Source of the DNA: Lachnospiraceae bacterium
GTDB taxonomy: Bacteria; Bacillota; Clostridia; Lachnospirales; Lachnospiraceae
Assembly: GCA_003535955.1 (NCBI GenBank)
Contig: DPZM01000024.1
Span: 1-38,908 of the forward strand
DNA: 38,908 bases
Reading direction: 5' to 3'
This document shows, one piece after another, positions 1-8,041 of this stretch. Each line of letters begins with the position of its first letter. The stretch's first letter is position 1. A program made the translations under genes and the position numbers. Under the pieces are notes generated by a model. That model was not told where the DNA came from, searched no databases, and saw only the letters and a program-made list of their open reading frames with translations.

Positions 1-1116
1 TGCCCCCAGGAGAGCCAGTGCGAGGGCAAGTGTATAAGAGGTATTAAGGGTGAGCCTGTTTCCATAGGTAAGCTTGAGCGCTTCGTTGCCGACTGGGCCA
101 GGGAGAACGGAATAAAGCCGGAAGGTCCCAAGGAGAAGAAGGGTAAGAAGGTAGCCGTAATAGGTTCGGGTCCCGCCGGACTTACATGCGCGGGTGAACT
201 TGCCAAGATGGGCTATGATGTTACGATATTTGAAGCCCTTCATGAGGCCGGAGGAGTGCTGGTATACGGTATTCCCGAATTCCGTCTTCCCAAGCGGAAG
301 GTTGTTGCGGCAGAGATCGAGAATGTAAAGGCTTTAGGCGTTAAGATAGAGACTAACGTTATCATAGGCAAGTCGGTAACAATAGATGAGCTTATGGAAG
401 ACGAGGGATTCGATGCCGTATTTATCGGCTCGGGTGCCGGCCTTCCCAAGTTCATGGGAATTCCGGGTGAGACGGCAAACGGTGTGTTCTCAGCCAATGA
501 ATATCTTACCAGGAGCAACCTTATGAAGGCCTTCGATGAGGATTATGACACACCCATCAAGCCCGGAAAGAAGGTTGCTGTCGTTGGCGGCGGCAATGTT
601 GCGATGGATGCCGCAAGAACAGCCCTTCGTCTTGGGGCTGATGTTACCATCGTTTACAGACGTTCCGAGGAAGAGCTTCCCGCAAGGGTTGAGGAAGTCC
701 ACCATGCCAAGGAAGAGGGAATAAAGTTCAACCTTCTTACCAATCCTACCGAGATACTGGTCGATGAGAATGGCTGGGTCAAGGGAATGAAGTGTGTGAA
801 GATGGAACTGGGTGAGCCCGATGAATCAGGCAGGCGTTCACCGGTCGTTATTGAAGGGTCCGAATTTGAGATGGAGCTTGATACCGTGATCATGGCTCTG
901 GGAACATCGCCCAATCCGCTTATTTCATCAACGACCAGGGGACTTGAAGTTAATAAACGCAAGTGCATAGTAGCCGAGGAAGAGTTCGGCAAGACCAGCA
1001 AGGAAGGCGTGTATGCGGGCGGAGATGCTGTTACTGGAGCCGCAACGGTAATACTTGCCATGGGTGCAGGTAAGGCGGCCGCAAAGGGAATAGATGAATA
1101 TCTTAAGGATGCGTAA
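1..1116 (+). CDS. NADPH-dependent glutamate synthase small-subunit / NfnB-type flavoprotein (5' partial)
   Basis: The reading frame is open from base 1, so the N-terminus lies outside the window. The visible part opens with a cysteine cluster (CPQESQCEGKC) typical of the Fe-S region of GltD/GltA-like proteins. A first dinucleotide-binding motif (GSGPAGL, about residues 56-62) and a second (GGGNVAMDAA) follow, and the end is the GGDAVTGAATVILAMGAGK segment of this pyridine nucleotide-disulfide oxidoreductase family. Family members move electrons between NAD(P)H, FAD and Fe-S centres. In Clostridia many proteins annotated as glutamate synthase small subunit are really the large subunit of NADH-dependent ferredoxin:NADP+ oxidoreductase (NfnB), encoded just after NfnA. 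The preceding gene is off the window, so I cannot choose between the two roles. The family is secure. Confidence 0.9.
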   Translation, partial: CPQESQCEGKCIRGIKGEPVSIGKLERFVADWARENGIKPEGPKEKKGKKVAVIGSGPAGLTCAGELAKMGYDVTIFEALHEAGGVLVYGIPEFRLPKRKVVAAEIENVKALGVKIETNVIIGKSVTIDELMEDEGFDAVFIGSGAGLPKFMGIPGETANGVFSANEYLTRSNLMKAFDEDYDTPIKPGKKVAVVGGGNVAMDAARTALRLGADVTIVYRRSEEELPARVEEVHHAKEEGIKFNLLTNPTEILVDENGWVKGMKCVKMELGEPDESGRRSPVVIEGSEFEMELDTVIMALGTSPNPLISSTTRGLEVNKRKCIVAEEEFGKTSKEGVYAGGDAVTGAATVILAMGAGKAAAKGIDEYLKDA

Positions 1117-1118
1117 AT

Positions 1119-1592
1119 ATGTTTGAGAAGGCATCGGACAGGGCTGAGAATTACAGATCAGGAGCTTATTCCCTTCTGATCATCGGTATAGCAGGGCTTG
1201 TTTTCATTATCCTGTGTTTAATGGGGGTAATACCCATTAATCTGCCGGGATCATCGAAGATAGTATCCGGTATAGTTATGACTCTCGTCTTTCTTATCTT
1301 TCTTGCGGTCGGCGTAAAGTCACTTGATGATGCGAAGAAGTATGAGGAACAGGCTGACAGGGAAGAGAGGATGACCAGGGAGATCCATGACTGGTTTAGA
1401 GAGAACTATACAAAGGATACGATAGATCGGGCTGTTTTCTGGGAAGGTGATGATGACCGTGGTATCGAAGCGGACTATTTCAAACGTTATCAGTACATCA
1501 GACAGGTCATTGAGGACAAGTACGAATACCTTGCCCCGGATTATGCCGAGAAGATGATAGAAGATCTGTATAATGAGATCTATGAAGCTTAA
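1119..1592 (+). CDS. Hypothetical small membrane protein with two transmembrane helices
   Basis: A 157-residue protein starting two bases after the previous stop, with AAGGA about nine bases upstream, so it is probably co-transcribed with the flavoprotein. Residues about 18-40 and 50-66 are hydrophobic helices separated by a short Pro/Gly loop. The remainder is a charged cytoplasmic domain rich in Glu, Asp, Lys and Tyr, ending in a helical segment (DYAEKMIEDLYNEIYEA). No catalytic motif is visible and I do not recognise a named family. The topology (two helices, soluble C-terminus) would suit a membrane-anchored adaptor, but that is inference. A terminator follows within six bases of the stop, making this the last gene of its transcript. 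Confidence 0.75.
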   Translation: MFEKASDRAENYRSGAYSLLIIGIAGLVFIILCLMGVIPINLPGSSKIVSGIVMTLVFLIFLAVGVKSLDDAKKYEEQADREERMTREIHDWFRENYTKDTIDRAVFWEGDDDRGIEADYFKRYQYIRQVIEDKYEYLAPDYAEKMIEDLYNEIYEA

Positions 1593-1597
1593 AAAAG

Positions 1598-1633
1598 TGA
1601 CACATTAGCTCTGAACTAATGTGTCATTTTATT
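1598..1633 (+). terminator. Intrinsic terminator after the hypothetical membrane protein gene
   Basis: An 11-bp perfect stem (TGACACATTAG with CTAATGTGTCA) around a seven-base loop is followed by TTTTATT. It lies between the stop at 1592 and the MoxR start at 1646. An in-frame TTG at 1619 upstream of the MoxR gene falls inside this hairpin, so it is not the real start. Confidence 0.85.
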
Positions 1634-1645
1634 GTAGGGGACAGG

Positions 1646-2575
1646 ATGATGAATGAAAAAATAAGCATACTGAAGGAAAATATCGAAAAGCGTATAGTGG
1701 GTAAGGGTGAGCTTACAGACAGGCTTATAATAGCATTGCTGGCAGAAGGCCATGTGCTTATTGAAGATGTACCTGGTATGGGTAAGACAAGCCTGGCAAG
1801 AGCTCTTGCCGATTCTCTTGATCTGTCTTTTTCGAGGATCCAGTGTACGCCCGATACAATGCCGGGTGATATTACAGGTGTGTCAATATACAATTCGGCG
1901 ACAGGTTCATTTGAAGTAATGACCGGACCCATAATGAACAATATTGTACTGGCTGATGAGCTTAACAGGACATCGCCGAAAACACAGGCGGCCCTGCTTG
2001 AAGCCATGGAGGAAGGTAAAGTCACAATAGACGGAAAGGATATGGAACTTCCCGGACCATTTATGGTCATTGGGACCCAGAATCCCCAGGAGCAGGCCGG
2101 GACTTATCCGCTTCCCGAATCCCAGCTTGACAGGTTTATGATGAGACTTTCGGTCGGATACCCTAAGAGGGACGATGCGGTAAAAATGGCAGAACTGTAT
2201 CTTTCCGGTGATCTTCATGAAGAAACAAAAGCTGTTCTTACGGGAGAGGACATTTTGAAAATGCGTGATGAGGTCAGGAAAGTAAAGGTTAATGAGCACC
2301 TTGTAAACTACGCGGTCATGATAGTTGAAGAGACAAGGAATGATCCCGAAGTCTCATGCGGCGCATCTCCCAGGGCTCTTTTGTCACTTTTAAGGTGTGC
2401 TCAGGCTCATGCCATGTATGCCGGCAGGGATTACTGCATACCTGAGGATATACTGAGCGCGGCATCCCTTACCCTGCCGCACAGGATCATACTTACGGCA
2501 CAGGCCCGGATGAACCGTATGTCCCAGGATAAGGTGCTGAAGAACATTATCGGTCATATTAAGGTTCCCGCATGA
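1646..2575 (+). CDS. MoxR-family AAA+ ATPase
   Basis: An ATPase of the MoxR/RavA class, which act as chaperones for the maturation of secreted or membrane complexes. Walker A is DVPGMGKTSLA (about residues 38-48 of this start), Walker B is VLADELNR, and the sensor region TQNPQEQAGTYPLPESQLDRF is the hallmark of the family. The length of about 309 residues is normal. I chose ATG 1646 (or 1649), five to eight bases after GGGG at 1637-1640, rather than the TTG at 1619 inside the terminator stem. The stop overlaps the next ATG (ATGA, 2572-2575), so the DUF58 gene is translationally coupled. The MoxR-DUF58-transglutaminase order is a widespread conserved cluster. Confidence 0.93.
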   Translation: MMNEKISILKENIEKRIVGKGELTDRLIIALLAEGHVLIEDVPGMGKTSLARALADSLDLSFSRIQCTPDTMPGDITGVSIYNSATGSFEVMTGPIMNNIVLADELNRTSPKTQAALLEAMEEGKVTIDGKDMELPGPFMVIGTQNPQEQAGTYPLPESQLDRFMMRLSVGYPKRDDAVKMAELYLSGDLHEETKAVLTGEDILKMRDEVRKVKVNEHLVNYAVMIVEETRNDPEVSCGASPRALLSLLRCAQAHAMYAGRDYCIPEDILSAASLTLPHRIILTAQARMNRMSQDKVLKNIIGHIKVPA

Positions 2576-3654
2576 ATATAATTGATAAGATCCATATAAA
2601 GCCGGCAGGCTTTATCATATATGTCCTGCTGCTTATAGCAGGTATTGTTTTTGCCAGCTTTTACGGCGGCATGCTTCCGTTTGTGATCCTCTACGGCCTG
2701 CTGCTTTTTTTCCCGGTTTCGTTTTTATATCTTATACTTAATTATCATTTTCTGTATGTTTATCAGGCACTTGAAGTCCACAGGCTCATAAAGGGAGACC
2801 GCCATAAGTTAAATGTTTCTTTTGAGAACACGGGCTTTCTTCCCATACATGACATGGAAGCGGTTTTGTATCTTGACAGATGTGATTTTTCCGGGAAAGA
2901 CATCAATGACAGGATAAGACTTGAAGCAAGAGAAAAAAAGAAGATAAGCGCTAATGTCACATGTCTCTATGCCGGAACATACGAAATAGGAATAAAAGGG
3001 CTTAAGTTTTCGGATGCATTCGGGATATTATCCGTTACCTTTGTTGTTCCCTATTCATTCAGGGCAATAGTAAGTCCCAGGATAACCGATCTTGCAAATT
3101 CATATCTTGATATAGAGAATGTTTTAAACAGTACCGGTCTTAAGAGTGAGACAAGAAGGGAAGAGATACCGGGCAATGATATAAGGCCTTACAATCCGGG
3201 TGATCCTATAACAAGCATAAACTGGAAGGTGTCGGCCCGCCTTGACAAGCTCGCTGTACGCGTGCCGGACAGGATGGACACAAGGGTCATCTCGCTGTAT
3301 CTTGAAGCCTCAAATGTGCCGGAAAAGTTTAAGGATACGGAGTATATCAAGAGAAGGGACCACTTCCTTGAATTTGCAGTATCCGCCGCTTACTATTTTG
3401 CAAGCAGGGGAATACCTGTGATGATCATATATCCGGCAGGTAAGATAACAGAAAAGAACATAGACTCTTATGAGGGATTTCTCGAGTTTTATAATGACGC
3501 ATCCTCCGGAATATCCTACAGGTCGGATGATGAATATGACAGGATGCGCAGGCTCATACGGGAGAGGAGGATGGTGGATGCTTTACATGAAACAAGGGTT
3601 TTCATTTCTGAAGAAGCATCAGGCAGCGAAGATTTCTGTATTGTTACAGGCTGA
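2572..3654 (+). CDS. DUF58 domain-containing membrane protein
   Basis: A 360-residue partner of the MoxR ATPase. Residues about 13-60 form two hydrophobic helices. The DUF58 core motif is clear: RPYNPGDPITSINWKVSAR followed by LAVR, around residues 204-226. The C-terminal half resembles a von Willebrand A-like fold, as is usual for this family, but the complete MIDAS pattern is not obvious. The start overlaps the MoxR stop by four bases. The 3' end overlaps the transglutaminase gene by 77 bases. The exact function is unknown. The association with MoxR and a membrane transglutaminase suggests assembly or remodelling of an envelope or peptide-linked complex (inference). Confidence 0.9.
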   Translation: MNIIDKIHIKPAGFIIYVLLLIAGIVFASFYGGMLPFVILYGLLLFFPVSFLYLILNYHFLYVYQALEVHRLIKGDRHKLNVSFENTGFLPIHDMEAVLYLDRCDFSGKDINDRIRLEAREKKKISANVTCLYAGTYEIGIKGLKFSDAFGILSVTFVVPYSFRAIVSPRITDLANSYLDIENVLNSTGLKSETRREEIPGNDIRPYNPGDPITSINWKVSARLDKLAVRVPDRMDTRVISLYLEASNVPEKFKDTEYIKRRDHFLEFAVSAAYYFASRGIPVMIIYPAGKITEKNIDSYEGFLEFYNDASSGISYRSDDEYDRMRRLIRERRMVDALHETRVFISEEASGSEDFCIVTG

Positions 3655-5947
3655 GATCAAGCATATCCTTACACTCTTTGTTCTTACTGCTGCAGTTACA
3701 GAGTCGTACGGTTTGGTTCAACGGGATATATCGCAGACTTTTTCCGTGGCATGTCTTGTTTCGGCTGTACTTTTCGCGGCTCTCTATTCGATCCTGTTTT
3801 CCGCCTTTTTACTCTTTGCGGATAAAAGACCGGCTTCTTATGCCATGGCCATACCGGCCCTGCTTCTTACATTGCTGCTTTTAAACCGTATTCCTTATGC
3901 GGGAGAGGGGTATGAGTATTATATTTCTTACGGGATGATCGCGGGTGTCGTTTATGCCGTCTGGCTTCTGCTTCATCTGTCTGAGACGATCCCATATGCT
4001 GAATACCTGATATGGCTCACAGGGGATGTGATCATGGTATATCTGTATTTTACCGGCAGCGGTATCCTTACCCTTACATGGGCCGGTAAGGTCATATATA
4101 CGGTCCTGCTTGTTTTGAGTATATCAGTTCTTAACAGAAAATATCCATTTGCATTTTTTGCTTTTTTTATGATCTTTATCCTGCTGACTCCGGTGCGCAA
4201 AGACCCGATAAACTGGGACCCGGTTGTTGACACCGGCCGGAAGGTCATTTTAAAGACAAGGGAAATGGCCAGTTCATTTTCCTATTATCTTTCGGAGATC
4301 GGCAGAGGATCCGCTTATTATACCGGTTATTCTTCATACGCGGTAACAGGCGATGCGATAGCCCTGTCCGGCAGAACGGAATTGGAATTAAGGACGATAG
4401 ATAACCCGACAGTAACCTATACGGATGAAGAAAGCGGAAAAAAGATAAAAAGAAGAAGGACTGTATATCTTACCGGAGGAAGAGAACCCGACCCGGGAGC
4501 CTTTCTTGATATAATGTTCTCTTTTTATATCCATGGGGTTGACGGTAAAAAAGCGTATCTTTTTTCGCATATATCAGATATGGATATTTCTTATGTTTAT
4601 CTTAAAACACATGATGAGATCATGCCGGAGTATACACTTAAGGCAACGGATAATGAAGGGGTTATTAAGAACGGAAGAGCTGAAAACAGGCTCAAAAAAG
4701 GATACCGTCTGAAGAGCCGGTTTATGGAGCTTGATCTTGGAAGCCCCTATCTTGCGGGTATAATCGCAAACCCCGTTGATCATATAAAGAAAAAGGATTT
4801 AAGTTATAAAAAAATGTCGTCATATGCTTTTGACCTCTATGGCATAAGGCTTCAGGAAATTGTTTCGGAGGATGATTATGCCATATGGCAGGAAGATTCA
4901 GGTGTGGATCCCGGATATCTTGATACGGAAGGTGTAAGCGGCAGGATGTATGAACTCGCGGAGACGATCACGGGAAGTTATTTGAGCGAATATGAAAAAT
5001 GCAGGGCGGTTGAGAGCTATTTAAGACAGTATAAATATAATACACTCGTTTCCGGAACGGAAGGCGGAAATACGAAAGATGCGAACGGTTTAAGTAAGAT
5101 TGCGGATGATTTTCTGTTTGATAAAGGTGAAGGATACTGCGTACATTTTTCATCCGCCATGGTAACACTGCTTCGTGCTGCCGGGATCCCTTCAAGGCTT
5201 GTATCAGGTTACAGGTACGTATTTCCCTTTGAAAAACAGGAGACATATGAGGTTTCGGGAAGACTTGCCCATGTATGGCCGGAAGCGTATATAAGCGGTT
5301 TCGGCTGGGTGACATTTGAGCCCACCCCGGCGATGTCTACAGCACAGGAAAGGACCTGGCACAGGCATCCCGCATTATCGGAAGGCGGTGAAAAAGAAGA
5401 AGGTTTTTATCCGGCGGCTCCTGTTTTTTCGTATGATGAAGCCGGAAGGGGGCCGGCGCCTCAGGTAAGTGAAGAACTTATAGCAAAAAGAGAAGAAGCG
5501 GACAGACATTTAAAGATCAGGGAAGCTTTAAGGCTTCTGCTCATAGTGCTGTCAGCGGCTGTTATTACGGCTGCCCTTATAATTATTACGGGAATCTTAG
5601 TAAAAAAGATACGATATTTTCGTTCTTCTCCGGTAAAGAGACTTATCATGGATGTTAAAGATATAAAGGCAATGGTGGGCGATAATGCAGCTGAAGGATT
5701 TTATGACAGAGGGGTATTATCGGATTACAGCCCTTATATACCTGACAGATACAGGGAGGAAGTACAGGAAATATTCGCAGTATATTACAGGATATTGTAC
5801 AGGTGCGAAAGTGATGCCCTGAATTCCGAAGGTGTTAATGAAACCGAGGAGACTCTGGCCCGCGAATTAAGGAAGAGAATGAGAAATGAGCTTAAGGGAA
5901 GGTGGGGCCCACGGATTGACATGAGGCTTCCTTCTTGGCATAATTAA
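3578..5947 (+). CDS. Membrane-anchored transglutaminase-like (TgpA-type) protein
   Basis: A 789-residue protein with about six N-terminal hydrophobic helices, an extracytoplasmic region, a transglutaminase-like core, another helix (around residues 645-670) and a cytoplasmic tail (DUF4129-like position). The core has the Cys-His-acid arrangement: Cys521 (GEGYCVHFSSAM), His565 (LAHVWPEAY) and Glu581 (VTFEPTPA, where many members have Asp). Possible roles are peptide crosslinking or proteolysis at the cell surface. I chose ATG 3578 because GGAGAGGAGG lies at 3561-3570 with a seven-base spacer. Longer in-frame starts would lie deep in the DUF58 gene. It completes the MoxR-DUF58-transglutaminase cluster. 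The substrate is unknown. Confidence 0.9.
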   Translation: MLYMKQGFSFLKKHQAAKISVLLQAEIKHILTLFVLTAAVTESYGLVQRDISQTFSVACLVSAVLFAALYSILFSAFLLFADKRPASYAMAIPALLLTLLLLNRIPYAGEGYEYYISYGMIAGVVYAVWLLLHLSETIPYAEYLIWLTGDVIMVYLYFTGSGILTLTWAGKVIYTVLLVLSISVLNRKYPFAFFAFFMIFILLTPVRKDPINWDPVVDTGRKVILKTREMASSFSYYLSEIGRGSAYYTGYSSYAVTGDAIALSGRTELELRTIDNPTVTYTDEESGKKIKRRRTVYLTGGREPDPGAFLDIMFSFYIHGVDGKKAYLFSHISDMDISYVYLKTHDEIMPEYTLKATDNEGVIKNGRAENRLKKGYRLKSRFMELDLGSPYLAGIIANPVDHIKKKDLSYKKMSSYAFDLYGIRLQEIVSEDDYAIWQEDSGVDPGYLDTEGVSGRMYELAETITGSYLSEYEKCRAVESYLRQYKYNTLVSGTEGGNTKDANGLSKIADDFLFDKGEGYCVHFSSAMVTLLRAAGIPSRLVSGYRYVFPFEKQETYEVSGRLAHVWPEAYISGFGWVTFEPTPAMSTAQERTWHRHPALSEGGEKEEGFYPAAPVFSYDEAGRGPAPQVSEELIAKREEADRHLKIREALRLLLIVLSAAVITAALIIITGILVKKIRYFRSSPVKRLIMDVKDIKAMVGDNAAEGFYDRGVLSDYSPYIPDRYREEVQEIFAVYYRILYRCESDALNSEGVNETEETLARELRKRMRNELKGRWGPRIDMRLPSWHN

Positions 5948-5952
5948 AACTT

Positions 5953-6432
5953 ATGAATATAGATATATTATGTGTGGGTAAGATAAAAGAGAAATATCTT
6001 CGTGATGCGGTAGACGAATATACCAAACGTCTGAGTAAATACTGCAGGATAAACATAATTGAAGTACAGGATGAAAAGACCGTCGAAGGCCAGGGAGCTG
6101 CCCTTGACGGGAGGGTAAAAAAGCTTGAGGGGGAAAGGCTCATTAAATATCTTAGGGATGATGCCTTTAAGGTGACCCTTGAAATAGAAGGCAGGCAGCT
6201 TGACTCCCCGGAACTTGCTGACAGGATAAACAAGCTGGGCATAGATGGTATCAGCAGGATCCAGTTCATAATAGGAGGGTCGCTCGGACTTGACGAGGGC
6301 GTTACCGGGAAGTCGGATATGGCGCTTTCTTTTTCGAAGATGACTTTCCCTCACCAGCTCATGCGTGTTATACTTTTGGAGCAGATATACAGAAGCTTAA
6401 GGATAATCAACAACGAACCATATCATAAATAG
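5953..6432 (+). CDS. rlmH: 23S rRNA (pseudouridine1915-N3)-methyltransferase RlmH
   Basis: A SPOUT-class enzyme that methylates N3 of pseudouridine 1915 in helix 69 of 23S rRNA, acting on the assembled 70S ribosome. The 159-residue length is standard. The N-terminal VGKIKEKYLRDAVDEYTKRL, the knot motif FIIGGSLGLD (about residues 104-113) and the C-terminal RVILLEQIYRSLRIINNEP-YHK are close to textbook. The protein lies five bases after the transglutaminase stop and has no obvious Shine-Dalgarno, so coupling with the gene before it is likely. The neighbours phoH and ybeY, also RNA-related, follow. Confidence 0.96.
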   Translation: MNIDILCVGKIKEKYLRDAVDEYTKRLSKYCRINIIEVQDEKTVEGQGAALDGRVKKLEGERLIKYLRDDAFKVTLEIEGRQLDSPELADRINKLGIDGISRIQFIIGGSLGLDEGVTGKSDMALSFSKMTFPHQLMRVILLEQIYRSLRIINNEPYHK

Positions 6433-6456
6433 CTGATATAAATTTACAGGAGAATC

Positions 6457-7482
6457 ATGCCGGAAGGATTATTTGAACAGTCAATTGTAATAGAATCATC
6501 ATATGCAGGAAACGTATTCGGGGAGCTTGACTGTTTCGCCAAGAAGATCGAGAGGTCATTTCATATAACGATCGTGGAGAGGAACGGTTCCGTCAAGCTT
6601 ATGGGGGGCAAGGAGGATGTTGAATGTGCCTCCGATGTTCTGTGTGAGCTCGTTGCCATTGCAAAAAAGGGGAGCGAGATAAACGAACAGACGGTTAATT
6701 ACTGCATATCAATGGCCATGGAGAATAAGAAGGGAGTGGCCTCCTCACTTGATGATAAGGTGATATGTCATACGATAAACGGCAAGCCCATCAAGCCTAA
6801 GACCCTGGGCCAGAAGGAATACACGGATTCCATAAGGGATAAGATGATAGTGTTCGGACTCGGGCCTGCAGGCACCGGTAAGACCTATCTTGCGATGGCA
6901 ATGGCGATCACTGCCTTTAAAAATGAAGAGGTATCCAGGATAATCCTTACAAGGCCTGCTATAGAAGCGGGAGAGAAGCTGGGATTTCTTCCGGGTGATC
7001 TTCAGAGTAAGGTGGATCCATATTTAAGACCCCTGTATGATGCCCTGTATCAGATAATGGGTGCGGAGAGTTTTCTTAAAAACATGGAGAAGGGACTTAT
7101 CGAGGTGGCACCTCTTGCATATATGAGAGGACGTACCCTTGACAACGCCTACATAATCCTTGATGAGGCGCAGAATACAACACCTGCCCAGATGAAGATG
7201 TTCTTAACAAGGATCGGTTACGGTTCCAAGGTGGTGATAACAGGTGACCTGACCCAGAAAGACCTGCCAAGGGACACGGTTTCGGGACTGGATGTGGCAA
7301 TAAAGGTTTTAAAGGATGTGGATGAAATTGCCTTCTGTCATCTTTCAAGCAAGGATGTGGTAAGGCATCCGCTTGTCCAGAGGATCGTAAATGCCTACGA
7401 AAAATATGAGAAAAGAGAAGAGGCACGCAGGGAGAAGAGGGCAGTTTCATATAAGATGAAAAGAACACACAGGCAGGGGTAA
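6457..7482 (+). CDS. PhoH-family ATPase
   Basis: A 341-residue cytoplasmic nucleotide-binding protein. Walker A is GPAGTGKTYLA (about residues 137-147) and Walker B is YIILDEAQN (about 231-239), followed by QMKMFLTRIGYGSKVVITGD, all diagnostic of PhoH/PhoL. The N-terminal region (up to about 110) contains a KH-like segment seen in PhoL proteins. An AGGAGA site sits about six bases before ATG 6457. PhoH-like proteins are commonly encoded directly before ybeY, as here (the GTG of ybeY begins three bases after the phoH stop), and are thought to take part in RNA metabolism. The specific helicase or RNase activity cannot be read from sequence. Confidence 0.93.
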   Translation: MPEGLFEQSIVIESSYAGNVFGELDCFAKKIERSFHITIVERNGSVKLMGGKEDVECASDVLCELVAIAKKGSEINEQTVNYCISMAMENKKGVASSLDDKVICHTINGKPIKPKTLGQKEYTDSIRDKMIVFGLGPAGTGKTYLAMAMAITAFKNEEVSRIILTRPAIEAGEKLGFLPGDLQSKVDPYLRPLYDALYQIMGAESFLKNMEKGLIEVAPLAYMRGRTLDNAYIILDEAQNTTPAQMKMFLTRIGYGSKVVITGDLTQKDLPRDTVSGLDVAIKVLKDVDEIAFCHLSSKDVVRHPLVQRIVNAYEKYEKREEARREKRAVSYKMKRTHRQG

Positions 7483-7485
7483 AGA

Positions 7486-7980
7486 GTGACTTACGGAATA
7501 GATTACGAAATCGAATTTAAACCTGATTTTGAACCCGAGGAATGGTATCACAAGACGGTTGACGCAGTTCTTGAGGCAGAAGGATGTCCCTATGAAGCCG
7601 AGGTGAATCTGCTAATAACGGATGATGAGGCAATAAGGGAAATAAACAGGGAACAAAGAGATATAGATTCTCCTACGGATGTTTTGTCTTTCCCGATGGT
7701 ACAGTATGATGTCCCGGGTGATTTCTCGAAACTTGAGGAAGCTGACGACTGTTTTAATATGGAATCCGGAGAACTACTGTTAGGTGATATAGTTATATCT
7801 GCGGACAGGATAAAGGAACAGGCCCTTGAATACGGCCACAGTGAACTTCGAGAATTCACTTTTCTTATAGCCCACAGTATGTTACACTTAATCGGATATG
7901 ATCATATTAGGGACGAAGACCGGGAGCTGATGGAAGAACGCCAGCGCAGGGTCATGGATATTCTTGGAATATTCAGATAA
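7486..7980 (+). CDS. ybeY: Endoribonuclease YbeY (rRNA maturation factor)
   Basis: A single-strand-specific zinc endoribonuclease needed for 16S rRNA 3'-end maturation and ribosome quality control. The zinc motif HSMLHLIGYDH (H-x3-H-x5-H) is near residues 125-135. The upstream signature SPTDVLSFP is typical. The length of 164 residues is normal. The start is GTG at 7486; the GGCAGGGG at 7471-7479, just inside the phoH 3' end, serves as ribosome site. It follows rlmH and phoH, forming an RNA-maturation group. Confidence 0.95.
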   Translation: MTYGIDYEIEFKPDFEPEEWYHKTVDAVLEAEGCPYEAEVNLLITDDEAIREINREQRDIDSPTDVLSFPMVQYDVPGDFSKLEEADDCFNMESGELLLGDIVISADRIKEQALEYGHSELREFTFLIAHSMLHLIGYDHIRDEDRELMEERQRRVMDILGIFR

Positions 7981-8041
7981 CCCGCTTCAAGGATCATAAG
8001 ATTCAGGACGGCCTGAATAGCGAAGTTACCAGAGGATATAA

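Noticed and set aside
1619..1645. Upstream TTG start for the MoxR ATPase
   Set aside because: It lies within the terminator hairpin of the previous gene and has no ribosome site; ATG 1646/1649 has GGGG close by.
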